Made by a program: the position numbers and the translations under genes. The notes under the pieces are model-generated. The model saw nothing but the letters and a program-made list of their open reading frames with translations, was not told the origin of the DNA and searched no databases. Shown here piece by piece: positions 17,574 through 27,169 of a DNA stretch of 64,000 bases (positions are counted from its first letter, which is position 1; every line of letters starts with the position of its first letter). The DNA comes from Streptomyces chrestomyceticus JCM 4735 (GTDB taxonomy: Bacteria > Actinomycetota > Actinomycetes > Streptomycetales > Streptomycetaceae), in assembly GCF_003865135.1 (NCBI RefSeq), contig NZ_BHZC01000001.1, forward strand, positions 4,774,001-4,838,000. The letters run 5' to 3'.

Positions 17574-19878
17574 ATGACGCGATTGCCGTACGTAACGGGG
17601 TTCGCGAAGCCGGACGCGCGGAGGCCCGCGCCGAAGGCGGTCGGCAAGGCGCTCCGGGAGCGGGCACCACGGTCCGCGCACGGCCGGTTCACGCCGGACG
17701 CCGGGCGGCCCGACGCGGTGACGACCGTCGAGGAGTCCAACGCCGGCCGCCTCCCGGAACTGGTGCCCATACGGGTCGGCCGCATGGCCGCCGGCCCCTT
17801 CGCCTTCCTCCGCGGCACCGCCGGCCTGATGGCGTACGACCTGATGACCACCCCGGTGACCGGCATCGGCGCGCAGATATGCGGGGACGCGCACGCGGCC
17901 AACTTCGGTCTCTACGGCGATGCCCGCGGCAAGCTGGTGATGGATCTCAACGACTTCGACGAGACGTTGTACGGGCCCTGGGAGTGGGACCTGAAGCGGC
18001 TCGTGGCCTCGTTGGTGCTGGCCGGCCGGGAGGCGGGGGCGAGTGAGGAGCAGTGCCGTGAGGCGGCCCGGGACGCGGTGGGTGCGTACCGGCGCACGAT
18101 GCGGCTGCTGGCGGGCATGTCGGCCGCCGACGCCTGGAACGCGATAGCCGACGAGGAACTGGTCTCCCACGCGGACGCCCGCGACCTGCTGGGCACGCTG
18201 GAGCGGGTGGTGGCCAAGGCGCGGAAGAACACCAGTGCGCGGTTCGCGGCGAAGGCTACGGAGGAGATACCCGGCGGCGGCAGGAGGTTCGTGGACGCTC
18301 CGCCCGTACTGCGGCGAATACCGGACGCGGAGGCCGCCGCGGTCGTCTCCTCGCTCGCCGATTACCTGGACACGCTGCCGGAGGACCGGCTCCCGCTGCT
18401 GGCCAGGTACGAGGTGCAGGACGTGGCGTTCAGGGTGGTGGGCACGGGCAGTGTGGGCCTGCGCTCGTACGTCGTCCTGCTGCTCGATCACCGCGGTGAG
18501 CCACTGGTGCTCCAGGTGAAGGAGGCGAAGAGTTCGGCCCTGACCCCGTACGTGGAGAAAGCCGGCTTCCCCGCACCGGTGGTCGCACACGAGGGCCGCC
18601 GGATCGTCCGCGGGCAGCGGCACATGCAGGTGGTGAGCGACAGCCTGCTCGGCTGGACAACGGTCTACGAGCCGCACGCGGGAAGCGGTAGGGGCGGTGG
18701 TGGCGCGGGTGAGCAGGTGGCTCGGGCACGTGAGCGGGGGCGTGGCGAGGGCAGGGACGAGGAGTGGGCTGAGGGGCGGACCGAGCAGTGGACCGAGACG
18801 TGGTCGCTAGGACCTGAGACGCGGGACGAGAGGGGACGTGAGCTGCAGCCCGGGGTGTGGCCCGATGCGGGGCCTGATTCTCGGGACGAGGTGCGGGACG
18901 CCGGGGAGAGCGCGCCGTGGAGTGCGGGGCAGGGTGAGCCTCGGGGACAGGCGGGGTTTGAGGCGGGGGATGGAAGGCGTGGCGAGGCGTCGGCAGGGCC
19001 TGGGGCGGGGGCATCGGCCGAAGAACTGGGGCGGCCGGGGGACGGGCTGAAGGCTGGGGCGACAGCCGAAGGGGCGGGAGAGACGTGGGTTGGACCGCGA
19101 GCTGGGTCGTCGGCTGAGGGGATGGGGCGGGCGTGGGCCGGACCGGTGGTTGGGGCAACGGCTGAGGGCGTGGGTGAGACGTGGGCTGAGCCGTGTGCCG
19201 AGGGTTGCAGCGACGCGGTGGTCGAGGGCCATGGTGGGGCGCGGGCTGTGGGGTGGGGCACGGCCTGGGGCGATGGCCATGGCGGGGCATGGGATGCGGG
19301 CCACGGCGAGGCGTGCGGCGTAGAGAGCGGTGGGGCGGGGCGCGAGGGGCATGGCGAGGCGTGGGGCGCAGGGCGTGGTGGGGCGGAGATCGAGGGGCTT
19401 GGTGGGCCGGGGAGCGAGAGGCAGGGCGGGGCGGGGAGCGGGGGCCAGAGTGGGGCGTGGGGGCAGAGGCAGAGCGGGGCGTGGGATGGGGGCGGGGCGA
19501 GGGGGAGCCGTCGGGCTGGCGGCGGGCCGAGCGGTGGGCGGGGACACGACACGAAAGGCGGGGTGGGGGCGGGGGGCGGGGGCGGGGAGGCCCTACCAGG
19601 TGCGGCAGTTCCGGAACCGTAAGGGCAGCGTCGACCCGGCCGCCCTCGCCGGCGACCAGATCGACGACTACGCACGGATGACGGGCGCGTTGCTGGCCCG
19701 GGCACACGCGCACAGTGCCGATCCGCAGGTGGTGGCGGGGTACTGCGGCAAGGGGGAGGCGTTGGACGAGGCGCTGGCCGATTTCGCGGTGGCCTACGCG
19801 GACCGTACGGAGGCGGATCACGCGGAGTTGGTCGCGGCCATCAGGAAGGGGCGGATAGCCGCGGAGACGGGAGTCTGA
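17574..19878 (+). pseudogene. DUF2252 family protein interrupted by a ~900-bp repetitive insertion and a frame change
   Basis: DUF2252 proteins have a kinase-like (aminoglycoside phosphotransferase-like) fold of unknown role. The start ATG at 17574 has GGGGGAGG upstream. Residues 1 to about 365 are normal family sequence, including the loop ICGDAHAANFG, DLNDFDE and VVSDSLLGWTTV. The family's next motif, QVRQFRNRKGSVDP, appears only at about 19594, after some 300 codons of Gly/Ala/Glu/Arg low-complexity sequence, and in the +1 frame relative to the front half. The front frame runs on to 19622. The C-terminal part (to 19878) is intact. G runs of five to six at 19562-19590 are the likely site of the frame change. 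Confidence 0.75.
19056..19199 (+). repeat. three 48-bp tandem repeats inside the DUF2252 insertion
   Basis: Units of sixteen codons at 19056, 19104 and 19152 read GATAEGAGETWVGPRA, GSSAEGMGRAWAGPVV and GATAEGVGETWAEPCA in the frame of the DUF2252 front half. Looser Gly/His/Ala repeats (GHGGAW, GHGEAW) continue to about 19560. Confidence 0.75.
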
Positions 19879-19909
19879 GCGGGGCCGGGGCGGGCCGTAG
19901 GGTGGCCGG

Positions 19910-20548
19910 GTGACGAACTCGCAGGCGGAGAACGCGCAGGACGGCCAGGACGCACACGCTGACCACGGGATCGCGGGGCATGCGGCCCACGCGACGCAGG
20001 GGGGACATCAGACCCAGGTGGGTCAGGAGATCCAGGCGGGCCAGGAGACCCAGGCGGGTCAGGAGGGCCATGCGGGTGTGGGGGACCAGGCCGGTGCGGG
20101 GGGCCATGCGGGTCTGACGGGCCTGGCGGCCGATGCGGCACAGGGCGGTTACGCCGACCCCGGCGCCCCGGGTGGGGCTGCGGCTCGCGCTGAGGGGCAG
20201 GGCTCCAACCCCGCTCAGGGCCTCCACCACGTCCAGGGCGACTACCGGGACCAGGGCCCCCACTCCGCCCAGGGTGACTACCGGGCGGAGGGCTCCTATC
20301 CCGCCCACGGCGACTACCGGGACCAGGGCTTCTACCCCGTCCAGGGCGGATATGCCGAAGCCGGGTACGAGGGCGTCGGGCACACAGTTCAGGCGGGCGA
20401 GAGCGGATATTCGGTGCAGGGCGGCCAGGGGAGCCGCATGGGGCACGAGGGACCAATGGAGCAGGGTGGCTCCGTCGGACACGGAGCCTTCATGGGCCAA
20501 GGAACCCCTGCGGGTCAGGCTGCCCCCGTGGGCCAGGGAGCCCCGTAG
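19910..20548 (+). CDS. Gln/Gly/His-rich low-complexity ORF, probable N-terminal part of the J-domain protein
   Basis: 212 residues of repetitive sequence: QAGQETQAGQEGHAG blocks, then four tandem HVQGDYRDQG-type decapeptides, then APVGQGAP repeats. There are no membrane segments or signal peptide. The APVGQ pattern continues past its stop in the frame of the next gene (PVGQEVPVGQGDPESQ), so the two ORFs were probably one gene separated by a one-base shift near 20520-20548. No function can be assigned; the sequence predicts disorder. Confidence 0.5.
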   Translation: MTNSQAENAQDGQDAHADHGIAGHAAHATQGGHQTQVGQEIQAGQETQAGQEGHAGVGDQAGAGGHAGLTGLAADAAQGGYADPGAPGGAAARAEGQGSNPAQGLHHVQGDYRDQGPHSAQGDYRAEGSYPAHGDYRDQGFYPVQGGYAEAGYEGVGHTVQAGESGYSVQGGQGSRMGHEGPMEQGGSVGHGAFMGQGTPAGQAAPVGQGAP

Positions 20549-20592
20549 GGCAGGAAGTCCCCGTCGGACAGGGAGACCCGGAGAGCCAAGGA

Positions 20593-21546
20593 GTGCCTGA
20601 GGGGATGGAAGCAGCAGAGGGAACGGGAGCCACGGGAAACCAGGGTGGCTCGGACGTGCCGGCTCAGGACTCGCACGCCTCGGCTCAGGGCCAGGATTCG
20701 TCTTTCGATGCTGGGGGCGGTGCTGGCGCCGATGCCGGTGCCGGACCCGCGCCTGAGGACGCCGGCGCTGGTGGGGCCTCGACCGGGCGGTTGGCGCAGG
20801 CTGTGGAGGCGGCTGAGCAGGCGTTGATCGAGTTCGAGATCGCGGTGGAGACCTTCCGGGTGGAGGTGGAGAACTTCTCCCGGCTGCACCATCAGCGTCT
20901 CGGCCCCATGTACGCGCGGTTGGACGAGCTGGATGTCCAGATCGCCGAGGCGATCGCCGCTCGTACGGGTGACCCCGAGGACGTACGCAAGGCGCGGGAG
21001 GCGCGGGCGTCGGTGCTGCCGATGCCCGATGTCGAGGAGCTGTTCCACGGGTGGATGGGGTCGGAGGGCCTGTACCCGGAGGCCGAGGCGATGCTCAACG
21101 AGCAGCCGGTCCGGCCGCCGCAGAAGGTGCGACCGAGCGAGGAGGCCCGCCGGGTCTACCGTGACCTGGTGCGTAAGGCCCATCCCGACCTGGCGCGCGA
21201 CGAGGCCGAGCGGGATCGCAGGGACGCGTTCATCATGCGGGTCAACGCCGCGTACGGTGCCGGGGACGAGGCGGCGCTGCGCGAGCTGGCCCGTGAGTGG
21301 GAGGCCGGCCCGGCGCCGCGGGAGCAGCGGACGGGTGAGAGTGAGGAGCTCTACGCGCGGCTGGAGTGGCTGGCGGAGCGTAAGGAGATGCTCGCGGTGA
21401 TCGCCGCCGAGCTGGAGGACAGTGCGATCGGCGCGATGATCAAGATGGCGCCCGAGGACCCGGACGCGCTGCTGGAGGAGATCGCCGAGAAGCTGTTGGC
21501 GGATGTGGCCGAGCGCGAGGCGTACCTGGCGCAGTTGGTCGGGTAG
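20593..21546 (+). CDS. J-domain-like protein with N-terminal low-complexity and coiled-coil regions
   Basis: 317 residues. After a Gly/Ala/Asp-rich leader (1-60) there is a helical region (AVEAAEQALIEFEIAVETF) that looks coiled coil. A J-domain-like segment follows around 195-235, with RRVYRDLVRKAHPDLARDE and the diagnostic HPD. A C-terminal helical part with ELYARLEWLAERKEML ends the protein. The HPD motif suggests stimulation of an Hsp70. No Hsp70 gene is nearby. The GTG start at 20593 is the first in this frame, but the frame is open upstream and repeats the preceding ORF's pattern, so the native start may be 19910. Confidence 0.75.
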   Translation: MPEGMEAAEGTGATGNQGGSDVPAQDSHASAQGQDSSFDAGGGAGADAGAGPAPEDAGAGGASTGRLAQAVEAAEQALIEFEIAVETFRVEVENFSRLHHQRLGPMYARLDELDVQIAEAIAARTGDPEDVRKAREARASVLPMPDVEELFHGWMGSEGLYPEAEAMLNEQPVRPPQKVRPSEEARRVYRDLVRKAHPDLARDEAERDRRDAFIMRVNAAYGAGDEAALRELAREWEAGPAPREQRTGESEELYARLEWLAERKEMLAVIAAELEDSAIGAMIKMAPEDPDALLEEIAEKLLADVAEREAYLAQLVG

Positions 21547-21556
21547 CGTCGGGTCC

Positions 21557-21901
21557 ATGCATTTCGGTTCTCTGCCCACGGTCAAGGTCGACGCATTGAC
21601 GTCCGAGGACTTCCTCCTGGACGTCCGGGAGGACGACGAGTGGGAGGCGGGGCACGCCGAAGGCGCGCTGCACATCCCGATGAGCGAGTTCGTCGCCCGG
21701 TACGGCGAGTTGACGGAGCGCGCGCCCGACGGCGGCAAGGTCTATGTGCTGTGCCGGGTCGGCGGCCGTTCCGCGCAGGTCGCCCAGTACCTGATCCAGC
21801 AGGGCATCGACGCGGTGAACGTCGACGGTGGGATGCAGGCGTGGGAGGCTGCCGGCCGCCCGGTGAAGGACAGCAAGGGCGAGCCGGGCGCGGTCATCTG
21901 A
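21557..21901 (+). CDS. single-domain rhodanese-like sulfurtransferase
   Basis: 114 residues, one rhodanese domain: FLLDVREDDEWEAGHAEGA (CH2A), then the active-site loop CRVGGRS with the catalytic Cys about residue 74, and GGMQAWEAAGRPV at the end. Single-domain rhodaneses move sulfane sulfur in the cytoplasm. The start ATG at 21557 lies ten bases after the J-protein stop, so the two may be co-transcribed. Confidence 0.92.
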   Translation: MHFGSLPTVKVDALTSEDFLLDVREDDEWEAGHAEGALHIPMSEFVARYGELTERAPDGGKVYVLCRVGGRSAQVAQYLIQQGIDAVNVDGGMQAWEAAGRPVKDSKGEPGAVI

Positions 21902-21923
21902 CCTGCCGCGTTCAGCCGGCCGC

Positions 21924-23057
21924 TCAGCCGAGGGCGTGGGCGGCCAGCAGGTCGCCCAGGGCCTCTTCGTGTGCGGCGGCGGGGCCGAGCGACAGTTCGA
22001 GCTGCTTCGCCCAGGCGTGGTACCGGTGCAGTGCGTAGTCGGTGTCCGCGCCGAATCCGCCGTGCAGGTGCTGTGCGGTCTGCACGACGCGGCGTACGCC
22101 CTCCGACGCCCAGATTTTGGCCACCGCGACATCCCCTGCCGGTGGCAGCGCACCGTCCGCGCCGCTGCTGATGCGCCACGCGGCCTGCCAGAGGGTGGCC
22201 TCCATGGCCCGCAGGTCGATGTAGCGGTCGGCGGCCTGGACGGCGACGGCCTGGAAGGTGGCCACGGGGAAACCGAACTGTTCGCGTTTTGACGTGTAGG
22301 CGCTGGTCATGGCCAGTACGGCTTGGCCGAGGCCGAGGGCCAGCGCGCATGTGCCGGTGGTGAGAAGGTCGCGCAGCCAGTCCCAGGCGCCGGGTGCGGT
22401 GATCATCTCTTCGTCGGGGAGCCGTACGGAGTCCAGGTGGACCTCCGCGTGGCGTTCGCCGTTGGTGGAGGTCTGGTCGTCGAGGCGGACACCGCTCTCG
22501 AGGCGGGGTACGAGGGCGAGTACGGCGGTTCCGTCGCCGGTGTGGGCGGGGACGAGGATGCGGTCGGCGCTCTGCGCCCAGGGGACGGCGGTCTGCATGC
22601 CGTCGAGGACCCAGCCTGCCTTATCGCGGCGCGCGGTGACGGCGAGTTCGGCGGGGTCGTGGCCGGTGCGTCCGGCGGCGGCGACCGTGAGGATCAGCTC
22701 GCCGCGTCCGGCCCGGGGCAGTAGGTCGGCGCGCAGCGCGTCGGTGGCGTAGGTCTGGACAGTGAGGGCCGCGGCGCTGTTCTCCAGCAGCGGTACGCGG
22801 GCGAGCACCCTGGCGGACTCGCGCAGCACCAGGCAGAGCGCGATGGGATCGAGGCCCGCACCGCCGTACTCCGGGGCGAGTACCAGGCTCAGCAGGTCGG
22901 CGTCGGCCAGCTTGCGCCACAGGGGGCGGTCGATGTCGTCGGCCACGGCTCCGGCGGTGAGGGCGGGGCTCGGCACGCTGTCGGGGGCGACGTCCGCGAA
23001 GACGGCCTTGGCCGCCTCGACGGCCGCCTGCTGCTCCTCGGTGAAGGTGAAGTCCAC
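21924..23057 (-). CDS. acyl-CoA dehydrogenase, FadE-type
   Basis: FAD enzyme, 377 residues from a GTG with GGAGG upstream. N-terminal helices (FTFTEEQQAAVEAAKAVF), APEYGGAGLDPIALCLVLRE, and the C-terminal four-helix part with KREQFGFPVATFQAVAVQAAD and LHGGFGADTDYALHRYHAWA mark the acyl-CoA dehydrogenase family. It resembles the FadE subunits of steroid side-chain or branched acyl oxidation more than medium-chain MCAD. No obvious catalytic Glu in the usual CETA context was found. A KstR-type box lies 53 bp upstream. It is downstream of paaE, but the 82-bp gap and the box suggest separate control. Confidence 0.88.
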   Translation of the reverse strand: MDFTFTEEQQAAVEAAKAVFADVAPDSVPSPALTAGAVADDIDRPLWRKLADADLLSLVLAPEYGGAGLDPIALCLVLRESARVLARVPLLENSAAALTVQTYATDALRADLLPRAGRGELILTVAAAGRTGHDPAELAVTARRDKAGWVLDGMQTAVPWAQSADRILVPAHTGDGTAVLALVPRLESGVRLDDQTSTNGERHAEVHLDSVRLPDEEMITAPGAWDWLRDLLTTGTCALALGLGQAVLAMTSAYTSKREQFGFPVATFQAVAVQAADRYIDLRAMEATLWQAAWRISSGADGALPPAGDVAVAKIWASEGVRRVVQTAQHLHGGFGADTDYALHRYHAWAKQLELSLGPAAAHEEALGDLLAAHALG

Positions 23058-23093
23058 TGTCCTGTCCTCCCGCGGGCCCGCACGGTGACTGCC

Positions 23094-23106
23094 TGACGGG
23101 TCGTCA
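23094..23106. promoter_or_regulatory. palindrome upstream of the acyl-CoA dehydrogenase
   Basis: TGACG-GGT-CGTCA, a perfect 5-3-5 dyad between the KstR-like box and the acyl-CoA dehydrogenase start. Possibly a second operator. Confidence 0.4.
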
Positions 23107-23109
23107 AGT

Positions 23110-23123
23110 TAGAACAGGTTGCA
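23110..23123. promoter_or_regulatory. KstR-like operator
   Basis: TAGAACAGGTTGCA fits the KstR consensus TnnAACnnGTTnnA at every fixed base. KstR is the TetR repressor of steroid catabolism genes in actinobacteria. No kstR gene is in this window. Confidence 0.5.
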
Positions 23124-23139
23124 GTATTTGGGAATGGGG

Positions 23140-24288
23140 TCAGTGGTCGAAGTCCAGCTCGACCTCCTCCGTCACGGGATGCGACTGGCAGGCGAGTACG
23201 TATCCCGACGCGACCTCCTCGTCCTCCAAGGCGTAGTTGCGGTCCATACGGACCTCACCCGACACCAGGAACGCGCGGCAGGTGCCGCAGACGCCTCCTT
23301 TGCAGGCGTACGGAGCGTCCGCCCGGTTGCGCAGCACGGTTTCCAGCAGCGGCTCACCGTCCAGGACCGGCCAACTGCCCGCCCGGCCGTCCAGGGTGGC
23401 GGTCACGGTGCTGTGTGCGGGGGCGCGCAGCGGCGCGGATCCGCCGGGGAGAGAGGCGGAGTCTCCCGGAACCGTGGTGTTCGTGGTGGTGAGGCCAGGA
23501 GTCGCGGGGGCCGTGGAAGCGGTGTCCGCCGCGAGGGCGGCTTCCGCCGGCGTGGGCTCGGATATGTGGAAGATCTCTTCGTGGATGCGGTTCCGGGGGA
23601 CGTGGAGGGTCCGCAGGGCGCGTTCCGCAGCCTGGACGAGGCCGTACGGGCCGCACAGGTACCAGCCGTCGACGGATGCCACGGGCAGCAGGGCGGGCAG
23701 CAGCGAGCGGAGCCGTTCCTCGTCCAGCCGGCCGGAGGGCAGGCCCGACTGCTGGTCCTCGCGGGAGAGGACGGAGACGAGCTGGAAGCGTTCCGGGAAG
23801 CGGTCCTTGAGGTCGGCGACCTCCTCCAGGAACATCGTCGACGCTGCCGTACGGTCGCTGCGGACCAGGCAGAAACGGGCGTCCGGCTGACGGGCCAGCA
23901 GGGTCGCGACGATGGACAGCACCGGTGTGATGCCGCTGCCGCCGACGATGCCGACGAAGTGCCCGGGGCGGGGCTCCAGGATGAAGCGCCCGGCCGGCGC
24001 CATGACGTCGACGGTGTCACCGACGGCCAGTTCCTTGAGCGCGTAGGTGGAGAACTCGCCGTCCTCGACCAGGCGTATCCCCACCCGCAGTACGGGATCG
24101 TCGGTTGCCGGGGTGCAGATCGAGTACGTACGGCGGATCTCCCGGCCGTCCACCGTGCGGCGCAGTGCGATGTGCTGGCCGGGGACGTGCCGGAAGGCCG
24201 TGCGCAGCTCCGGCGGCACCTGGAAGGTGACGGCGACGGCGTCGTCCGTGAGCCGTTCGATCTCCGCGACCCGGAGCGGGTGGAACAT
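23140..24288 (-). CDS. paaE: phenylacetyl-CoA epoxidase reductase subunit PaaE
   Basis: NAD(P)H-dependent reductase that feeds electrons to the PaaA di-iron centre. 382 residues: ferredoxin-reductase FAD domain with RRTYSICTP, NAD domain with VGIVGGSGITPVLSI and WYLCGPYGLV, an extended Ala/Thr/Pro linker (about 255-300), then a plant-type 2Fe-2S domain. The cluster ligands are in CKGGVCGTCRAF and the later VLACQSHP. The ATG follows AAGGAG and overlaps the paaD stop by one base (TGATG). Last gene of paaABCDE. Confidence 0.95.
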   Translation of the reverse strand: MFHPLRVAEIERLTDDAVAVTFQVPPELRTAFRHVPGQHIALRRTVDGREIRRTYSICTPATDDPVLRVGIRLVEDGEFSTYALKELAVGDTVDVMAPAGRFILEPRPGHFVGIVGGSGITPVLSIVATLLARQPDARFCLVRSDRTAASTMFLEEVADLKDRFPERFQLVSVLSREDQQSGLPSGRLDEERLRSLLPALLPVASVDGWYLCGPYGLVQAAERALRTLHVPRNRIHEEIFHISEPTPAEAALAADTASTAPATPGLTTTNTTVPGDSASLPGGSAPLRAPAHSTVTATLDGRAGSWPVLDGEPLLETVLRNRADAPYACKGGVCGTCRAFLVSGEVRMDRNYALEDEEVASGYVLACQSHPVTEEVELDFDH

Positions 24289-24782
24289 CACAACTCCTTG
24301 AAGTGGTCGAACGGTTCGCGGCAGGACTCGCAGCGGCGCAGTGCCTTGCAGGCGGTGGAGGAGAACCGGCTGAGCAGCGTGGTGTCGGTCGATCCGCAGT
24401 GCGGGCAGCGGATGGCCAGCGTCACCGGTACGGGCCCGCCGGCCGGGCCGGCGGGGCGTGGCGGGGCTATGCCGTACTCGGACAGCTTGCGGCGGCCCTC
24501 GGCCGTGATCGCGTCGGTCGTCCACGGCGGGTCGAGGACCGTACGCACCTCGACCTGGGGGATGCCGTTGTCGTGGAGGACGCGTTCGATGTCGGCGGAC
24601 ATGGTCTCGACGGCGGGGCAGCCCGTGTACGTCGGGGTGAGTTCGACCTCCACCTGTCCGGGGCCGGTCAGCCGCAGCCTGCGGAGGACGCCCAGTTCGG
24701 CCAGGGTGACGACCGGCAGCTCCGGGTCGGGTACGGAGCCGGCCAGGTCGCGCAGCCGTTCTTCGAGGGTGGTGGTCACCAT
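24288..24782 (-). CDS. paaD: PaaD, SUF-associated iron-sulfur protein of the phenylacetyl-CoA epoxidase
   Basis: 164 residues. The N-terminal MIP18/DUF59 domain (VPDPELPVVTLAELGV, TPTYTGCPAVE) is typical of proteins that mature Fe-S clusters. The C-terminus holds a zinc-ribbon-like CPHCGSTDT and CESCRE pair of CxxC motifs, the PaaD signature. Its ATG overlaps the paaC stop (ATGGTGA). Probably assembles the PaaE cluster; not part of the core monooxygenase. Confidence 0.94.
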   Translation of the reverse strand: MVTTTLEERLRDLAGSVPDPELPVVTLAELGVLRRLRLTGPGQVEVELTPTYTGCPAVETMSADIERVLHDNGIPQVEVRTVLDPPWTTDAITAEGRRKLSEYGIAPPRPAGPAGGPVPVTLAIRCPHCGSTDTTLLSRFSSTACKALRRCESCREPFDHFKEL

Positions 24783-25573
24783 GTCGCCCCCGGGTGGCTC
24801 CGGTGCAGGTGCTGCATCTCGGCGAGCATCCGGCCGAACGGTTCGGTGTGCAGCCCTTGGCGCCCGGCTCCCGCGGTCCAGGCGCCGCGGCTCGGGCCCT
24901 CGGGGACGGTGAGGGTGGCGCGCGTCAGGGCGGACTCGATGCGGGTGGCCCAGGCGTCGTGCAGGGCGGGCAGGTCGACGTCCAGCCCCGGCACGGGCTC
25001 GAAGAGCTCTCCGGTGAAGCGCCACAGGGCGGTCAGGCCGCGCTGTATCCGCTCGTGGCTCTCCTCGGTGCCGTCCCCCAGGCGCAGGGTCCACTGCTCG
25101 GCGTGGTCGCGGTGGTAGGCGACCTCCTTGACCGCCTTCGCTGCCAGCGGGGCCAGCGGGGAGCCGCCGGAGGCCAGTTGGCCGTAGAGCAGCTCCTGGT
25201 AGGTGGAGAAGTAGAGCTGGCGGGCGATGGTGTGGGCGAAGTCGCCGTTGGGCTGCTCGACGAGCTGGCAGTTGCGGAAGGCCCGTTCCTCGCGGAGGTA
25301 GGCCAGTTCGTCCTCGTCCCCGGCGAGGGAGAGCAGGACGCGGGCCTGGCCGAGGAGGTCCAGCGCGATGTTCGCGAGGGCCACCTCCTCCTCCAGGACG
25401 GGGGCGTGCCCGGCCCACTCCCCCAGGCGGTGGGACAGGACGAGGGCGTCGTCACCGAGGGCCAGGGCCGGGGCAGCGGCGGCGACGTCCCGGGCGAGGG
25501 AGCCCGCGGGGGCGGGCGCCGCGGGGGCGCTGTCGGCGGTGGCCGGGGCCTGTGCTGTCGGTACGGGCTTCAC
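24776..25573 (-). CDS. paaC: phenylacetyl-CoA epoxidase structural subunit PaaC
   Basis: 265 residues; ferritin-like subunit without a complete di-iron site that stabilises PaaA. Family hallmarks are DDALVLSHRLGEWAGHAP, LANIALDLLGQARVLL, NGDFAHTIARQLYFSTYQ and KAVKEVAYHRDHAEQW. The GTG start overlaps the paaB stop as GTGA. The first 30 residues are an Ala/Pro-rich extension. Confidence 0.95.
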   Translation of the reverse strand: MKPVPTAQAPATADSAPAAPAPAGSLARDVAAAAPALALGDDALVLSHRLGEWAGHAPVLEEEVALANIALDLLGQARVLLSLAGDEDELAYLREERAFRNCQLVEQPNGDFAHTIARQLYFSTYQELLYGQLASGGSPLAPLAAKAVKEVAYHRDHAEQWTLRLGDGTEESHERIQRGLTALWRFTGELFEPVPGLDVDLPALHDAWATRIESALTRATLTVPEGPSRGAWTAGAGRQGLHTEPFGRMLAEMQHLHRSHPGATW

Positions 25574-26042
25574 AGGTGCTGCACCCCCTCCGGGATCTCG
25601 TAGAAGGTCGGGTGGCGGTAGGGCTTGTCGGCGGCCGGTTCGAAGAAGGAGTCCTTCTCGTCCGGGGAGGAGGCGGAGATCGCGGCGGACGGGACCACCC
25701 AGATCGAGATGCCTTCCGAGCGGCGGGTGTAGAGGTCGCGGGCGTTGCGCAGGGCCATCTCGGCGTCCGGAGCGTGCAGGCTGCCCGCGTGGGTGTGGGA
25801 CAGGCCGCGCCGGCTGCGGACGAAGACCTCCCACAGGGGCCAGTCGGTGGGCTTCGCCGTGGGCGCGGCCTGTGTGCTGCCCCGGGGAGCGGTGGGCGCC
25901 CTGTCCGGTGCCGGCTGTGGCGTGGACGGCTCCGCCGATGCGGCCCCGGGCTCGGTGCGGTCACCCGGCCCGGTCTGGCTCGCGGGGCCGTCCGGAGCCG
26001 GCCGGTGCTCCGGGTGCTCGCTGCTTTCCGTACCGGTCGTGG

Positions 26043-26046
<4 letters not shown>
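25570..26046 (-). CDS. paaB: phenylacetyl-CoA epoxidase subunit PaaB with long N-terminal extension
   Basis: Small bridging subunit of the PaaABCE complex. The conserved part begins at about residue 68 ([20 protein letters not shown]) and ends with [16 protein letters not shown]. The first 66 residues are Pro/Ala/Thr/Glu-rich and predicted disordered; PaaB is usually about 95 residues, against 158 here. The ATG overlaps the paaA stop (ATGA). An internal start near the domain was not seen. Confidence 0.93.
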
Positions 26047-27002
<956 letters not shown>

Positions 27003-27021
27003 GTGATCCCCCTGCCTCCCG

Positions 27022-27039
27022 ACCGACCGATCGTTCGGT
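27022..27039. promoter_or_regulatory. TetR (PaaR-type) operator at paaA
   Basis: ACCGACCGATCGTTCGGT, an 18-bp palindrome with one mismatched pair. Its reverse complement matches the site at 32060-32077 in 17 of 18 bases. Confidence 0.75.
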
Positions 27040-27072
27040 TCAATGGTGTGGCCGCGCGTGCGGGGTGTCAAC

Positions 27073-27083
27073 CCTGTGGATAA
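27073..27083 (-). promoter_or_regulatory. DnaA-box-like sequence (CCTGTGGATAA)
   Basis: Reverse complement is TTATCCACAGG, identical over 11 bases to the site at 17403. It lies between the divergent paaA and DUF5819 genes. Confidence 0.5.
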
Positions 27084-27169
27084 CTCAGGGGAGGGTGTGC
27101 CGTGTGGGGCCGCCTAGGTACGGTTCCGGGGCGGTGAAAAGCCGCTCGGGATCTGGGAACGGGGCAGGA

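Noticed and set aside
18670..19595. Insertion sequence or transposon as the source of the DUF2252 insert
   Set aside because: No terminal inverted repeats, no target-site duplication noticed and no transposase motif; the content is low-complexity repeats.
18430..19821. 463-codon Pro/Arg/Ser-rich minus-strand frame over the DUF2252 insertion
   Set aside because: Antisense reading of G-rich repeats; the 48-bp repeats keep a protein pattern in the plus frame instead.
23119..24912. 597-codon plus-strand open frame
   Set aside because: Antisense to paaE and paaD, which have clear cofactor motifs.
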